Assembly (NCBI RefSeq): GCF_016722965.1
Contig: NZ_JAEQNB010000006.1
Location: forward strand, 248,001-312,000
Reading direction: 5' to 3'
Length of the DNA stretch: 64,000 bases
Source of the DNA: Tumebacillus amylolyticus
GTDB taxonomy: Bacteria > Bacillota > Bacilli > Tumebacillales > Tumebacillaceae
Below the pieces are notes generated by a model that did no database searches, was not told where the DNA came from, and saw nothing but the letters and a program-made list of their open reading frames with translations. Position numbers and translations under genes: made by a program. Shown here piece by piece: positions 43,741 to 51,690 of the stretch (positions are counted from its first letter, which is position 1; each line of letters opens with the position of its first letter).

Positions 43741-43789
43741 GCAAAAGAAAGGGACTGGGCGGAAGCTCTCGCTTCCACTCAGTCCCTTT
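43741..43789 (-). promoter_or_regulatory. Candidate transcription attenuator in the hut leader
   Basis: On the minus strand AAAGGGACTG pairs with CAGTCCCTTT, with an inner GGAAGC/GCTTCC stem and a GAGA loop, followed at once by TTTCTTTT. It sits 27 bp before the hutH start, downstream of the candidate promoter, so it can stop transcription before hutH. No coding gene on the plus strand lies immediately upstream that it could serve as a simple terminator. Confidence 0.6.
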
Positions 43790-43903
43790 TTAAAAAGAGG
43801 AGTTGCTGATGCAGTTGTCCAGTATCCAAACGGGCGATCCAGTTCCAATGCCTCATCGCGACCCCTCACCTTTTCCTAGAGTTTGATCCTTCTAATTATT
43901 CAT

Positions 43904-43933
43904 ATAATCGCTGATGGGTTCCTCGGTTGTCAA
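43904..43933 (-). promoter_or_regulatory. Candidate promoter of hutHUIG
   Basis: TTGACA (43933-43928) is a perfect -35 box. The -10 is GATTAT (43909-43904) with an 18-bp spacer; the -10 match is only fair. It would give a leader of about 180 nt that contains the hairpin at 43741-43789. Within 43,715-43,903 I recognised no known riboswitch. Confidence 0.5.
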
Positions 43934-43986
43934 GTTTGTGTGGTAAAGTGGTAGTACGCAGAATTATTTTGAGGAGGTTTTTTTAG

Positions 43987-44514
43987 ATGCGTTTGCAAGG
44001 CAAGAAAGTCATCCAGTTGGTGGAGCATGAATTTGAAGACTTGGAACTCTGGTATCCGGTGCTTCGTCTGCGAGAAGAGGGTGCAACGGTACATATCGTC
44101 GGTCCGAAAGCGAACGAAACGTACACAGGCAAGTACGGCGTGCCGATTCAGACCGACTTCGCACACGAGGAAGTGAAAGCCGAGGACTATGACGCCATCC
44201 TCGTTCCCGGCGGCTGGGCTCCGGATAAAATTCGCCGTTATCCCGACGTGTTGCAACTCGTCCGCGACATGCACGAAGCGAAAAAGCCGATCGGGCAAAT
44301 TTGCCACGCCGGCTGGGTGTTGATCTCCGCCAAGATTCTGCAAGGGGTCAAAGTGACCTCCACCCCCGGCATCCGTGACGACATGGAAAACGCGGGCGCG
44401 ATCTGGTTCGACGAACCTGTGGTCGTGGACGGTCACATCATCTCCTCCCGCCGCCCGCCCGATCTCCCGCCGTATGCCAAAGCGTTTGCAGATGCATTGG
44501 CTGACAACAACTAA
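43987..44514 (+). CDS. DJ-1/PfpI family protein
   Basis: The 175-residue protein has the DJ-1/PfpI fold with ILVPGGWAPDKIR and the nucleophile elbow GQICHAGWVLISA, where the Cys is followed by the catalytic His of PfpI-type enzymes; EHEFEDLELWYP carries the conserved Glu. Close relatives include YfkM/general-stress protein 18 and archaeal PfpI, reported as peptidases or deglycases. ATG 43987 follows TTTTGAGGAGG. It is a single gene, divergent from hut and closed by a terminator. Confidence 0.92.
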   Translation: MRLQGKKVIQLVEHEFEDLELWYPVLRLREEGATVHIVGPKANETYTGKYGVPIQTDFAHEEVKAEDYDAILVPGGWAPDKIRRYPDVLQLVRDMHEAKKPIGQICHAGWVLISAKILQGVKVTSTPGIRDDMENAGAIWFDEPVVVDGHIISSRRPPDLPPYAKAFADALADNN

Positions 44515-44517
44515 TAT

Positions 44518-44560
44518 GAAAAAAAGTCCTTCGCATGCAGGTCTGCGAAGGACTTTTTTT
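44518..44560. terminator. Bidirectional terminator after the DJ-1 gene and the oxidase operon
   Basis: AAAGTCCTTCGCA pairs with TGCGAAGGACTTT; A runs on the left and seven T on the right make it work for both convergent units. Confidence 0.92.
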
Positions 44561-44588
44561 GCAAACAGCTTGACTTGCCATCACCTCC

Positions 44589-46229
44589 CTACCAAGTTTT
44601 CATCGGCGGGGCTCCCGGCGGTGCGTGGACGATGGCGTCGTACACCGGGTATCCGTAGGAGATCAGAATCAGCAAGGCCGTCAACGCGATCCAGAGTTTC
44701 CATTTTTCGAGGACGCGCGGGGTGTGTTGCAACATCGGTTGAGAGTCGGCCATCGGGAACTCTTCCTCTCCAACCGGAGCGTACTTCCAGAGATAGATCA
44801 CGATGCCGACCATCAACATCGCCGCGACGAACAGCAACGCGCCGCCGATCGCCATCAGAGTTTCGTACTTCATCCAAGACAATCCAATGAGGTCGTCCAT
44901 GTACGTCGTGTAATCGGTACGGCGCGGGACGCCGAGCAGTCCCATGAAGTGCATCGCGCCGGACATGATCAGCATGCCGACCGTCCAAAGGATGGTCTGG
45001 AAGATGCCGAGTTTGTGAATTCGTTTGGTGAGCTTACGACCCATCAGCGACGGGATCAGCCAGTACGAAACCCCGAAGAACGTCAGTGCGACAGAGGTTG
45101 CCACCGTCAAGTGGAAGTGGCCGGTGACCCAGATCGTATTGTGAATGACTTGGTTCAATTGGTTGGAGGTATTGATGATACCGCCGATCCCCGCCGGGAT
45201 GAACATCACCATCCCGATGAACGGTGCGAAGAAGCGAACGTCGCCCCACGGGAGCTTTTTGAAGTAGCCGAACAGTCTGCGCGAGCCTTTTTCACGGCCC
45301 ACCGTTTCAAACGTGGCGAACATCGAGAACGCCGTCATCATCGACGGAAGCACAACGCCGAGCGTCAAAGCGACGTGGACGATCTTCCATTTTTCCGAAA
45401 TCCCTGCTTCCGTCAACTGATGGTGGAAGCCGACCGGGATCGAGAGCAAGATGAACAGGACGAACGTCAGACGAGCGAGCGAATCGGAGAAGATCTTCGC
45501 GCCGACGATTTTCGGCACGCAGTTGTACCAAGCCGCATACGCGGGCATCAACCAGAAGTAGACCAGCGGGTGACCGAAGAACCAGAACAGCATGCGGGAG
45601 AGCACGACGTTGACGGTCGGCACCCAGCCAAACGACCACGGAATCAGTTGCAGCAAAACTTCTGCAGCCACACCGAGCGTTGCGATGTACCAGAGCACCA
45701 TCGTGGCCACCGCCATGAAAGCGAACAGCGGCGAGAGTTGGCCTTGATTCGCTTTGCGCCACTTGGTGTAGGCGTAGATCATGCCGGCCCCAGTGACCCA
45801 AGAGCCTACGATGAGCAGCGTGGCCCCGATGTAGAACCACGGAGACGCTTTCAGCGGTGCGTAGAACGTGTACATGACCGAGGCATCACCGATGAGGATC
45901 GTTGCGGTCGCCATCGTGGTGCCAAAAAACATCATTGCCCATCCGATCCAACCGAGATTCGTGGAGACTCTGGGCAGCGTGATCGTTTTCGCCATACCGG
46001 CGTAGAAAAAGCCAAGGATGAAGAAGGTGGTAAAAACAAGTGCCATCAGCACGCCATGTGCTGTGAGTAGTTGGTAGTAGTTCACCCATTTCGGGAGCGT
46101 GATGACCCCGCCGCGCACCAGACCTTGCAAGAGGCCTGCCAGTGCTGCGACGCCGAAGAACAGAAAGGCGGTCAGCACATACGCGACGCTCATTTCCGCC
46201 GCACGGCGGTCGATGCTTCTCGAACTCAT
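44589..46229 (-). CDS. cbaA: Cytochrome c oxidase subunit I, ba3 (B) type
   Basis: The 546-residue membrane protein has ~13 helices and the haem-copper ligands: QLLTAHGVLMAL for low-spin haem, WFFGHPLVYFWLMPAYAAWY with the CuB His linked to Tyr, the His pair in SIPVGFHHQLTEAGI, and VTGHFHLTVAT. The sequence type is that of B-family oxidases (Thermus ba3), which use a single proton channel and have high oxygen affinity. It is the last gene of the operon IIa-II-I and reduces oxygen to water at the cytoplasmic membrane. ATG 46229 lies 25 bp after the subunit II stop. Confidence 0.95.
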   Translation of the reverse strand: MSSRSIDRRAAEMSVAYVLTAFLFFGVAALAGLLQGLVRGGVITLPKWVNYYQLLTAHGVLMALVFTTFFILGFFYAGMAKTITLPRVSTNLGWIGWAMMFFGTTMATATILIGDASVMYTFYAPLKASPWFYIGATLLIVGSWVTGAGMIYAYTKWRKANQGQLSPLFAFMAVATMVLWYIATLGVAAEVLLQLIPWSFGWVPTVNVVLSRMLFWFFGHPLVYFWLMPAYAAWYNCVPKIVGAKIFSDSLARLTFVLFILLSIPVGFHHQLTEAGISEKWKIVHVALTLGVVLPSMMTAFSMFATFETVGREKGSRRLFGYFKKLPWGDVRFFAPFIGMVMFIPAGIGGIINTSNQLNQVIHNTIWVTGHFHLTVATSVALTFFGVSYWLIPSLMGRKLTKRIHKLGIFQTILWTVGMLIMSGAMHFMGLLGVPRRTDYTTYMDDLIGLSWMKYETLMAIGGALLFVAAMLMVGIVIYLWKYAPVGEEEFPMADSQPMLQHTPRVLEKWKLWIALTALLILISYGYPVYDAIVHAPPGAPPMKTW

Positions 46230-46254
46230 GATACGTCACATCCTTTGTTTGACT

Positions 46255-46722
46255 TTACTTGACCACGAGATGAGCCGCCATCAGTTGGTGACCCGCGCCG
46301 CAGTATTCGTTGCAGAGAATGAGATAAGTGCCGCTTTCGTTGAACGTTTTCGTAGACGAGTTGACCAGACCGGGCGTGAGCATCATGTTGACGTCCGTAC
46401 CGGCGATTTCAAAACCGTGCATAACATCGCGGGACGTGACGTGGAAGTGCACCGTTGCGCCCTTGGGGATTTCAACTTGTGCCGGGGTGTAGCCGAATGC
46501 GTAGCCAATCATGTTCAGGTCGTACTCGTTGTCGCTGATCTTGACCAAGCCCGGCTTGTCAAACGGCGGGGTTTGGTCGACCTTGGTCGGGTCGATCTGT
46601 TGCAGGTCGGACGGCGGGGTGTTCCCCATTGCGAACGCGTTGATCGTCAGGACGATCAGGAAGGCGGCGAGCATGATGCCGCCTAACGTGAGCCAGATTT
46701 TCTCTAATTTGTGAATGTGCAT
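46255..46722 (-). CDS. cbaB: Cytochrome c oxidase subunit II, ba3 type (CuA)
   Basis: The 155-residue protein has one N-terminal membrane anchor (IWLTLGGIMLAAFLIVLTI) and an extracellular cupredoxin domain with the CuA site CNEYCGAGHQLM and the earlier His in SRDVMHGFE. It lacks the second helix and the cytochrome domain found in A-type subunit II, as expected for ba3 enzymes. ATG 46722 follows AGGAGG with nine bases between; the open frame upstream to 47079 would cover subunit IIa and the promoter. Confidence 0.95.
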   Translation of the reverse strand: MHIHKLEKIWLTLGGIMLAAFLIVLTINAFAMGNTPPSDLQQIDPTKVDQTPPFDKPGLVKISDNEYDLNMIGYAFGYTPAQVEIPKGATVHFHVTSRDVMHGFEIAGTDVNMMLTPGLVNSSTKTFNESGTYLILCNEYCGAGHQLMAAHLVVK

Positions 46723-46754
46723 GCGGTGCAACCTCCTAATTTGGCGCTCTCCCG

Positions 46755-46895
46755 TTATTGGCGATGCAAGAACAGGGTGAAAATACCCACCCAACTTGCA
46801 AGAATTAAGAAGCCCAAAACCATGACGGCTGCAAACGTGCCTCGCAGAGAGCCGTGCTCGTCCTCTTGCGGCGGTTGCTGCGAACCTTGAGACAT
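46755..46895 (-). CDS. Cytochrome c oxidase subunit IIa, single helix
   Basis: This 46-residue protein has a polar N terminus rich in Gln and Pro and one membrane helix (FAAVMVLGFLILASWVGIFT) ending LFLHRQ. Subunit IIa of ba3 oxidases is a single helix that fills the place of the missing second helix of subunit II. The start at ATG 46895 has GGAGGAGG five bases upstream, and the gene is the first of the oxidase operon, 32 bp before subunit II. Confidence 0.88.
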   Translation of the reverse strand: MSQGSQQPPQEDEHGSLRGTFAAVMVLGFLILASWVGIFTLFLHRQ

Positions 46896-46949
46896 GGTGT
46901 CCTCCTCCTTTGAACTTGTGCAATTTGGAACTTTCGTTCCGATGACTTG

Positions 46950-46955
46950 AGTATA
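46950..46955 (-). promoter_or_regulatory. -10 box of the oxidase operon promoter
   Basis: TATACT reads on the minus strand 55 bp before the subunit IIa start. No good -35 box lies 16-18 bp upstream, which suggests activator dependence. The GGGANNTCCC repeat at 47005-47014 lies 49 bp upstream of this box. Confidence 0.4.
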
Positions 46956-47004
46956 GCCCCGCAGCAGGTCTCCCGAGTATCGGGGCTTTCCCCCATTCAT
47001 GGAC

Positions 47005-47014
47005 GGGAACTCCC
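47005..47014. promoter_or_regulatory. GGGANNTCCC inverted repeat upstream of the oxidase operon
   Basis: GGGAACTCCC has perfect GGGA/TCCC half sites. The same repeat occurs upstream of the GAF/kinase/regulator genes at 49393, so it is a candidate binding site of the response regulator encoded at 47146-47802. Confidence 0.4.
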
Positions 47015-47033
47015 CTACTTTCGAAAAAAACAG

Positions 47034-47073
47034 CATAAAAAAACAGCCGTGCTCCTCGCGGAACCCGGCTGTT
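47034..47073 (-). terminator. Rho-independent terminator after the response regulator gene
   Basis: AACAGCCG pairs with CGGCTGTT around a 16-base loop. On the minus strand seven T residues follow the stem, with another T run (TTTTTTT) shortly after. It separates the two-component genes from the oxidase operon. Confidence 0.8.
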
Positions 47074-47145
47074 AGCCAAAAAAACATATACCGATAACCC
47101 TCACATGACGCGCAGTCTCGCCTTTGGCACGGACTGAGCACCTTT

Positions 47146-47802
47146 TTATTCGAAGTCGAGCAGCCCTTTTTTCAAAGCGTAGCGTACCAGTTCCGGCCTC
47201 GTTTTCATGTGGAGCTTCTCCATGATCTTCGCTTTGTGCGACTCGACCGTCTTGACGGAGACAATCAATTTCTCGGCGATCTCCTTGTTCGCGTAGCCCT
47301 TGGCGATCAGCACGAGGATCTCTTGCTCCCGATCGGTGAGCACTTGGAAACGCTCCACGTCTTCCCCACGGTGTACGCGCTGCAAAAACTCCGAGATCAG
47401 CGACTTCGTTGCACTGGGATGCAAATAAGCCGCCCCGGAGTGAATGGTGCGGATGGCGGTGAGCAGGTCGTTGTCCGGGGCGCTTTTTAACAGATACCCC
47501 GACGCTCCGGCCTGCAAGAGCCGAAACAGATACTCCTCATCGTCATGCATCGTCAACACGAGGATGTCGATCTCCGGCGCCGCTTCCTTGAGCCGAGTCG
47601 TCGCCGACAACCCGTTCTCACCGGGCGGCATGCTGAGGTCCATCAACACGATGTCCGGACGAAGTTCGAGCGCTTTGTCAAACGCCTCGCCCCCGTCTGC
47701 CGCCGTCCCGATCACTTCCATGTCCGGCTGGTTGTTGAGCAACATCGAAAGCCCGGAGCGAACGATGGCGTGATCATCCGCGATCAGCAATCGGATGGCC
47801 AT
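47146..47802 (-). CDS. NarL/LuxR-family response regulator (NreC-like)
   Basis: The 218-residue protein has a receiver domain (1-~125; phosphoacceptor Asp55 in DIVLMDLSMPP, the acidic pair in IADDH and Lys in YLLKSAP) and a LuxR-type helix-turn-helix at ~150-205 (LTDREQEILVLIAKG, NKEIAEKLIVSVKTVESH). It overlaps the kinase gene by 29 bp, so the two form a pair. The kinase has a Cys-rich PAS domain, a GAF protein is encoded upstream, and a terminal oxidase is encoded downstream. This set fits an oxygen- or nitrate-responsive NreABC-like system. ATG 47802 follows AAGGGGG. Confidence 0.92.
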   Translation of the reverse strand: MAIRLLIADDHAIVRSGLSMLLNNQPDMEVIGTAADGGEAFDKALELRPDIVLMDLSMPPGENGLSATTRLKEAAPEIDILVLTMHDDEEYLFRLLQAGASGYLLKSAPDNDLLTAIRTIHSGAAYLHPSATKSLISEFLQRVHRGEDVERFQVLTDREQEILVLIAKGYANKEIAEKLIVSVKTVESHKAKIMEKLHMKTRPELVRYALKKGLLDFE

Positions 47803-48871
47803 AGCGCGGACCCCCTTTCTCTTCCAGCGGTACGACGACATGCACCGCAGTCCCCTCACCGGGCGCGGACTCGATTTTCAACGTGCCGCCCAACAGCGAC
47901 ACCCGTTCTCGCATGCCGTACAAACCCAATCCGGTACCGCGTACTTTTAATTGCGTCGGATCAAATCCAACGCCTGTGTCTTCGATATGCAACTCCACGC
48001 GGTCGACTTCATCGACAAAACGCAGGGAGATTCCATCTGTATCCGCGTACTTGGCGGCATTGGTCATCGCTTCTTGGCAGATGCGGTACAGCGCGGTCTC
48101 CACCGACGAATCGTAGCGGCGGCGTTGGCCTGCGATCTCAAGCGTCGTCACGATGCCAAACGTCTGCTCGAAACGCTTCGCATACGAGCGCAGCGCGGCT
48201 ACCAAGCCAAGATCGTCGAGTGCGGACGGCCGCAGTTCCACCGAGAGGCTTTTCACTTCCTCCAGCGTGCGGGCGGTCAAGTGCTGCACTTCTTCCAAGT
48301 GATGCTTGGTCGCGTCGTCCATTTCAATCTGGTTCACGACGCGCAACCCGACCATGATGCTGTACAACGCTTGTCCGATTCCATCGTGCAGGTCGCGAGA
48401 GATGCGTTTGCGTTCCTCCTCCTGCGCTTGGATGACATAGTTGGTCAACTGGCGTTGGTGACGCTCGCGCTCGATGCGTTGCATTTCCGAATTGTCGCGC
48501 AATATCACAACCAGTGCGCCCATTCCCCCGGCCTCTTCGGGCAGACGGGTCGAGGAGGCTGCAACCGGCAATTCCGCCCCTTGCTTCGTCTGCAAATGCA
48601 TTTGGAACGACGGCGTTTTCAAACGCGAGGCGAAGCATTCGATGCAAGACGATTCCTCTTGGCAAGTCGCCATCCCGCGACAGAGGTCGCAAAGCGACTT
48701 TTGACCGAGCACTTCTTCGGCCGACCATCCGGACAGTCGCTCAAACGCCGGATTGACGCCGATCACTTCTCCTTGATAATCCACGATGAGGATGGCATCG
48801 GTTATATGTGAAAACAACGTTTCCAAAAAAGACGCCGCTTCATTCAGCATTCGAAACCCCACAAGTACCAC
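47774..48871 (-). CDS. PAS-containing sensor histidine kinase with Cys cluster (NreB-like)
   Basis: The ~365-residue protein has no membrane segment and is probably cytoplasmic. Its PAS domain (~12-125) contains five cysteines at about 61, 64, 70, 76 and 79 (SLCDLCRGMATC, SSCIECF), a pattern suitable for an Fe-S cluster. A HisKA_3 dimerisation domain (RKRISRDLHDGIGQAL, phosphoacceptor His) and a HATPase domain (EAMTNAAKYAD, DTGVGFDP, GLGLYGMRERV) follow, as in NreB and DesK. The cysteine spacing differs from what I recall for NreB. The start is uncertain between GTG 48871, GTG 48862 and ATG 48850; none changes the domains. Confidence 0.88.
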   Translation of the reverse strand: MVLVGFRMLNEAASFLETLFSHITDAILIVDYQGEVIGVNPAFERLSGWSAEEVLGQKSLCDLCRGMATCQEESSCIECFASRLKTPSFQMHLQTKQGAELPVAASSTRLPEEAGGMGALVVILRDNSEMQRIERERHQRQLTNYVIQAQEEERKRISRDLHDGIGQALYSIMVGLRVVNQIEMDDATKHHLEEVQHLTARTLEEVKSLSVELRPSALDDLGLVAALRSYAKRFEQTFGIVTTLEIAGQRRRYDSSVETALYRICQEAMTNAAKYADTDGISLRFVDEVDRVELHIEDTGVGFDPTQLKVRGTGLGLYGMRERVSLLGGTLKIESAPGEGTAVHVVVPLEEKGGPRYGHPIADRG

Positions 48872-48886
48872 TTCCCCTCCGCGACT

Positions 48887-49321
48887 CTACACTTCACTAT
48901 ACACCGTGCCAAGGCGTTCTGCCAGCCCAAGCACAGCGTCCACGTCAGATGTTGCGAAGCTCCGTTCCGTTCGGCTTGCCATCAACAAAACCCCTCGCAC
49001 GCGTGACCCGCACACCACCGGCACGGCCACGGCGCAACAAAGCCCTTCCGCCAACAAAATCGGATACTCGCGCGGGTCATCGCCCGCTTTGGGAACGATC
49101 CCTTCGACGACGATCGGGCGGCCAAGCGTGATGACACGCCCTGCGATGCCCTTGCCCGGACGGAGCACGATGCGCTTGAAGCGGTCGTTGCGGTTGCCGG
49201 ACGCATTCACCCAACGAATCTGGCCGTCCCCTTCCGCAATCGCGAGCGCGAGGAAATCCACGCCCACTTGCAAGCGCAGACCGTCCAGCGCTTTTTGAAT
49301 TTCCTCACCTTGCCGGATCAC
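48887..49321 (-). CDS. GAF-domain protein (NreA-like)
   Basis: The ~144-residue protein is a single GAF domain with the segments WVNASGNRNDRFKRIVLRPG and KGIAGRVITLGRPIVVEGI. In Staphylococcus, NreA is a GAF protein that binds nitrate and controls the NreB kinase; size, gene order (A-B-C) and operon agree. GTG 49321 is preferred because AAGGGAGG lies seven bases upstream; ATG 49348 has no ribosome binding site. Only 15 bp separate it from the kinase gene. Ligand identity is unproven. Confidence 0.82.
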   Translation of the reverse strand: MIRQGEEIQKALDGLRLQVGVDFLALAIAEGDGQIRWVNASGNRNDRFKRIVLRPGKGIAGRVITLGRPIVVEGIVPKAGDDPREYPILLAEGLCCAVAVPVVCGSRVRGVLLMASRTERSFATSDVDAVLGLAERLGTVYSEV

Positions 49322-49360
49322 AGCGATCCCTCCCTTAGTTGTACACATCTTCTGTTTGCC

Positions 49361-49366
49361 ATTATA
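49361..49366 (-). promoter_or_regulatory. -10 box of the GAF-kinase-regulator promoter
   Basis: A perfect TATAAT reads on the minus strand 40 bp before GTG 49321, with only a poor -35 match (TTTCTT) 17 bp upstream. The weak -35 together with the GGGANNTCCC repeat suggests regulation by an activator. Confidence 0.55.
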
Positions 49367-49392
49367 CCGAGTTGCGCCACAGAAGAAACTTA

Positions 49393-49402
49393 GGGAATTC
49401 CC
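49393..49402. promoter_or_regulatory. GGGAATTCCC palindrome upstream of the sensor operon
   Basis: This perfect 10-bp palindrome lies 26 bp upstream of the TATAAT box, over or next to the -35 region, and shares GGGANNTCCC with the oxidase promoter region. Confidence 0.4.
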
Positions 49403-49425
49403 CGATCTTTAGAGAATCGTGAACG

Positions 49426-49464
49426 AAAAAAAGCCTCCGGGCGGCAAGCACCGGAGGCTTTTTT
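49426..49464 (-). terminator. Rho-independent terminator after the aminopeptidase gene
   Basis: AAAAGCCTCCGG pairs with CCGGAGGCTTTT around a 10-base loop, flanked by A and T runs, immediately after the stop at 49465. Confidence 0.9.
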
Positions 49465-50709
49465 CTATCGTGCCATGAACGCTTCGATCTCTTCGACGGT
49501 TTTGAGGATGTCCTTGGACAGCACTTCGCAGCCGGTTTCGGTGACGAGCACGTCGTCTTCGATGCGGATGCCGATTTGCTCCTCCGCCACGTACAGACCC
49601 GGTTCCACGGTCAGCACATGACCCGGTTGCAACACGAGGTCGCGGTAGTTGCCGACGTCGTGCGTGTCGAGGCCGAGGTGATGGGAGACGCCGTGGTAGT
49701 AGTACTCCGGCAGTTCGGACGCTTCTTTGATCAAGCCGATGCGGATGCACTCTTCGGAGAGCACGCGCTTGGTGATCTCGTTGAGTTCCGAGAATTTCAC
49801 GCCCGGCTTGATCGCGTCGAACACCGCGAGTTCCGCTTTGAGCACGATGTTGTACAGTTCCTTCTGGCGGTCGGTGAAACGGCCGCTTTTCGGGATGACG
49901 CGGGAGATGTCCGATTTGTACAGTTCAAATTCGGCACCGAGGTCGATCTGGACGAGTTCGTTCTCTCCGATCGGCAAGTTGTTCTCCGCGTAGTGCAGGA
50001 CGGTCGCGTTGCCGCCTGCCGCGATGATGGAGTGGAATGCGGTTTCACGAGCACCGGCCGAATGCAGCGCAAAGTTGAAGTGCGCTTCCAATTGGTACTC
50101 CGTCTCGCACTCGTGGATGTGCTTCATCATCCGTTGGATGCCTTGGTTCGTAAGGTGAATCGCTTTTTTGATCTTCTCCACTTCCTCCGGAGCTTTGCGG
50201 GTGCGCAGCTCGGAGACGGCCGAGTAGATGTTCTCCAATTGGAGGTGCGGGTAGCGCGTCTTGATTTCGCTTGCGAACAGGTTGGCACGGGTCGGCACGG
50301 TGTCAAAACCGCGGCGTTCCAGATCCAATGCGACTACGCGGTAGTCGCCGCTATGTACGGTGCGGTTGAATGCGTTTTCGAATTCGTCAAGGTAACGGAC
50401 GGTCGCGACTTGGGTTTGTTCCTTCGCTTCCTCAGCGGTGAGCATCTTGCCCTCCCACTTTTCCAATACCGGATCGACGCGTTGGATGTAGAGTTGTTCT
50501 TCGACTTTGCCGTCGAGTTTCAGGAACACGAGGATGAGATGTTCCTTGGTCAGCCCCGACAGGTAGTAAAAGTTGCGGTTCGGCGCGAAGTTGTACTTCT
50601 CATCGGCCGACTTCTGCGGCGCTTCTCCGGCAAAAAATACCGTGATCGATTGATCCGGCAGAGTGTCGTGAAGATTCTTGCGGTTCTGAACAAAAAATTG
50701 AGTTTGCAT
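49465..50709 (-). CDS. Xaa-Pro aminopeptidase (M24B)
   Basis: The 414-residue protein has an N-terminal creatinase-like domain (NFAPNRNFYYLSGL) and a pita-bread catalytic domain. The metal ligands can be placed in VQIDLGAEFELYKSDISR (two Asp), HGVSHHLGLDTHD (His), TVEPGLYV (Glu) and GIRIEDDVLV (Glu). It removes N-terminal residues preceding proline from peptides in the cytoplasm, like PepP. ATG 50709 follows AAGGGGAG; the longer frame to 50814 would overlap the divergent hydrolase gene. It is a single-gene unit. Confidence 0.95.
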   Translation of the reverse strand: MQTQFFVQNRKNLHDTLPDQSITVFFAGEAPQKSADEKYNFAPNRNFYYLSGLTKEHLILVFLKLDGKVEEQLYIQRVDPVLEKWEGKMLTAEEAKEQTQVATVRYLDEFENAFNRTVHSGDYRVVALDLERRGFDTVPTRANLFASEIKTRYPHLQLENIYSAVSELRTRKAPEEVEKIKKAIHLTNQGIQRMMKHIHECETEYQLEAHFNFALHSAGARETAFHSIIAAGGNATVLHYAENNLPIGENELVQIDLGAEFELYKSDISRVIPKSGRFTDRQKELYNIVLKAELAVFDAIKPGVKFSELNEITKRVLSEECIRIGLIKEASELPEYYYHGVSHHLGLDTHDVGNYRDLVLQPGHVLTVEPGLYVAEEQIGIRIEDDVLVTETGCEVLSKDILKTVEEIEAFMAR

Positions 50710-50785
50710 GTCTCGATCTCCCCTTTTCCAGTTCCTTCGCTTATTGTACCATAGTTTAGGAGAAGAAAAGGAGGTCTGACCTTTC

Positions 50786-51688
50786 ATGACCGAAACCATC
50801 ACCATTCGCGGCAAGGGTCTGTATGTGGAAATTCACGGCCCGCAGGACGCTCCCCCTTTGTTGTTCTTGCACGGGGGTCCCGGCGGGGCCGGTTCCTATG
50901 AATTTATGAAAGGGCAAGGCGATCTCCTGTCCAAGCAGGTCCGCCTGATCGCGTTCGACCAACGGGGCGTGTTGCGGTCGGAAGCGTTGGACGAGCACGA
51001 TCCCTTGACTCTGCAAGACTTGATCGACGATTGCGAAGCTCTGCGCGTGCATTTCGGCTATGAGCGCTGGTCGGTGCTCGGGCACTCCTTCGGCGGTTTC
51101 TTGGCGACGTTGTACGCACATCGTCATCCCCAATCGGTGGAGAAACTCGTGCTCGACTGCCCGGCGCTTGACTTCGATCTCTCCGCGAAATACATGTTGA
51201 AGAAATCGGCCGACGAGTTCCTCAAACTCGGCGACGAAGCTCATGCCCAACAAGCGCACGACTTGCGGGAAGCAGACCTGTCACCCAAGGACCGCTTCGA
51301 CCAAATGGTAACCCTCACGTTGGCGCTGAAAGAGCATCGCGACAAGCTCTACTGGTACCGCCCCGTCCCGAATTACTTCGGCAACTTGCTCCAAACGTCG
51401 GGCATCTCCTCCGAAGAATGGGGACGCACCGGGATGCATGTCAAAAAAATCATGCAAGACCCCCTCCTCTTCACCTCGCTCCTGCCGCTTCTGCCCGACT
51501 TGCAGTGCCCCACGCTGCTCCTGCGCGGCGAGTCCGACTCCACCACCTGCGACATTCAAACCGCAGCGGTGCTCCGCGATGTGAAACGCTCCGAACACCT
51601 CCTCATCGAAGAAGCCGGCCACGTACCGGCCATCGAACAAGCCGACCGCTTTGCAGAAGTCGTGACCGAATTCCTGCTCCGCCCCTAA
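50786..51688 (+). CDS. Alpha/beta hydrolase, proline iminopeptidase-like
   Basis: The 300-residue protein has LLFLHGGPGGAGSYEF (the HGGPG oxyanion motif), IAFDQRGVLRS, the nucleophile elbow VLGHSFGGFLATL and the final His in EEAGHVPAIEQ. HGGPG plus DQRG is typical of the S33 family (proline iminopeptidases and tricorn-interacting aminopeptidases). Divergence from an Xaa-Pro aminopeptidase gene fits a role in proline-peptide turnover, though hydrolase substrates in this family vary. ATG 50786 follows AAAAGGAGGT. Confidence 0.9.
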   Translation: MTETITIRGKGLYVEIHGPQDAPPLLFLHGGPGGAGSYEFMKGQGDLLSKQVRLIAFDQRGVLRSEALDEHDPLTLQDLIDDCEALRVHFGYERWSVLGHSFGGFLATLYAHRHPQSVEKLVLDCPALDFDLSAKYMLKKSADEFLKLGDEAHAQQAHDLREADLSPKDRFDQMVTLTLALKEHRDKLYWYRPVPNYFGNLLQTSGISSEEWGRTGMHVKKIMQDPLLFTSLLPLLPDLQCPTLLLRGESDSTTCDIQTAAVLRDVKRSEHLLIEEAGHVPAIEQADRFAEVVTEFLLRP

Positions 51689-51690
51689 CG

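Noticed and set aside
43809-43886. 25-codon plus-strand ORF with an AGAGGAG site inside the hut leader region
   Set aside because: It has no recognisable protein character (Pro-rich, no helix), lies antisense to the hut leader and has no promoter on its strand. Not enough to call a gene.
43715-43903. Known riboswitch (lysine, SAM, T-box) in the hut leader
   Set aside because: None of the conserved cores could be found; only the terminal hairpin is clear.
46255-47079. 274-codon version of oxidase subunit II
   Set aside because: The extra N-terminal part covers subunit IIa and the promoter region, and ATG 46722 has a strong ribosome binding site.
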